A DNA stretch of 64,000 bases from Sphingobacterium sp. HMA12. Lineage in GTDB: Bacteria > Bacteroidota > Bacteroidia > Sphingobacteriales > Sphingobacteriaceae. This document shows, one piece after another, positions 63,454 through 64,000 of this stretch. The stretch is from positions 1,468,691-1,532,690 of the forward strand of contig NZ_BEYR01000001.1 in NCBI RefSeq assembly GCF_002933815.1, in the 5' to 3' direction. Position 1 is the first letter of the stretch. The number at the start of each line of letters is the position of its first letter. A program made the position numbers and the translations under genes. A model generated the notes under the pieces. The model saw only the letters and a list, made by a program, of their open reading frames with translations, was not told the origin of the DNA and ran no database searches.

Positions 63454-64000
63454 TTATTTCCAGCCTCCTCCCAAATCTTTGTAAATATTGACAACAGCAT
63501 TCAGCTGTTGCTTCTTAGTTTCTATTAATTCAAGTTTTGAATTCAGTACATCACGTTGTGTCATCAGCACTTCCATATAATCGGCACGTGCCGACTTAAA
63601 TAGATCACCAGAGACGGTCACCGAATTATTGAGCACTTCAACTTCTTTGGTTTTAAAATCATAACTCTTTCCAAGATTTTCGATATTGGAGAGCTGCGTA
63701 GATACTTCGAGATAAGCATTTAGAATCGTCTTCTCGTAGTTATAGACCGCCTGTATCTGCTTTGAATTTGCTGTATTGAATTCTGCTTTCAGCCCATTTT
63801 TGTTCAACAGCGGCGCTGCCAGCTCACCTATAATATTGTACAACATGGATTCAGGCATTTTAAACAGGTAGGACGGTTTAAAAGCTTGCAAGCCAAGAGC
63901 AGCCGATATCTCTAAAGACGGGTAAAACTCTTTTCTTGCAATCTGTACATCCAATTTAGCAGCCGCCAATTCGTATTCTGCCTCACGGATATCGGGTCTA
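63454..64000 (-). CDS. TolC-family outer-membrane efflux protein, C-terminal part
   Basis: Partial gene, running off the right edge of the window. The frame is open to base 64000 and reads RPDIREAEYELAAAKLDVQIARKEFYPSLEI, the classic OEP motif (RPDIRxAE) that opens the second TolC repeat. The downstream helical segments and the end DLGGGWK complete the second OEP domain. It is the outer-membrane channel of an RND or ABC exporter, probably with its membrane-fusion and pump genes beyond the edge. Confidence 0.92.
   Translation of the reverse strand, partial: RPDIREAEYELAAAKLDVQIARKEFYPSLEISAALGLQAFKPSYLFKMPESMLYNIIGELAAPLLNKNGLKAEFNTANSKQIQAVYNYEKTILNAYLEVSTQLSNIENLGKSYDFKTKEVEVLNNSVTVSGDLFKSARADYMEVLMTQRDVLNSKLELIETKKQQLNAVVNIYKDLGGGWK

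Overview
The window is AT-rich chromosomal DNA from a member of the Bacteroidota. It most resembles the Sphingobacteriaceae (Sphingobacterium or Pedobacter-like), judging from my recall of gene families rather than any database search. The main evidence is a SusC/SusD outer-membrane pair, a bacillithiol gene (bshB1), a three-gene FrdCAB-type succinate dehydrogenase/fumarate reductase, several Bacteroidota-specific families (DUF4294, DUF6807) and recurrent promoter elements of the Bacteroidota type (TTG, 17-23 nt, TAnnTTTG) upstream of genes and a tRNA. No phage, insertion sequence, CRISPR array or rRNA was seen.

Layout. (1) 0-2 kb: a small unknown gene and glutamate dehydrogenase. (2) 2.2-12.3 kb: a sulfur island. 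A leftward operon encodes sulfite reductase fused to a HEPN-like domain, two siroheme enzymes, an APS reductase and ATP sulfurylase CysDN. It is divergent from a rightward four-gene Pst-type ABC importer whose binding site differs from classical PstS, so the importer may serve sulfate or another oxyanion. (3) 12.3-14.5 kb: bacillithiol deacetylase BshB1, a glutathione-peroxidase-family enzyme and a DUF4294 protein. (4) 14.6-21.6 kb: a rightward housekeeping run of bifunctional RelA/SpoT, Fur-family regulator, PurA, PabB, TatD-like nuclease and TcdA. (5) 21.6-28.2 kb: BON lipoprotein, GreA-like factor, tRNA-Ser(GGA), YegP-like protein, TetR/DUF1348 pair, CPBP protease, fatty-acid desaturase, cold-shock protein and Crp-family regulator. 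(6) 28.2-35.7 kb: accessory redox and efflux genes with AraC regulators, a lysine/alanine-rich histone-like protein with 132-bp tandem repeats, the remains of a nucleotidyltransferase gene and an esterase. (7) 35.7-41.4 kb: a possible dehydrogenase fragment, an M14 peptidase, an HTH-pentapeptide fusion protein with spaced direct repeats upstream, and a DUF6807/Gfo-Idh pair. (8) 41.6-44.6 kb: a small protein plus zeta-toxin-like P-loop kinase (candidate toxin-antitoxin pair), then a FadR-type GntR regulator and an MFS transporter that share an operator-like palindrome. (9) 44.6-51.8 kb: a SusD/SusC pair, a GNAT gene broken by one in-frame stop, and a polysaccharide deacetylase. (10) 52-58 kb: a five-gene leftward operon of porin, DASS dicarboxylate symporter and SdhC-SdhA-SdhB. 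(11) 58.3-64 kb: a glycosidase-like protein, secreted glutaminase, several small stress or unknown proteins, a Bax-inhibitor-1 protein and the end of a TolC-family gene that runs off the right edge.

The genes suggest an aerobic or microaerobic heterotroph that assimilates sulfate through APS, makes bacillithiol, takes up C4-dicarboxylates and imports glycans. The least ordinary parts are the Pst-like importer facing the cys operon, the reductase-HEPN fusion, the zeta-like pair, the HTH-pentapeptide gene with its repeats, and the matched GntR operators.
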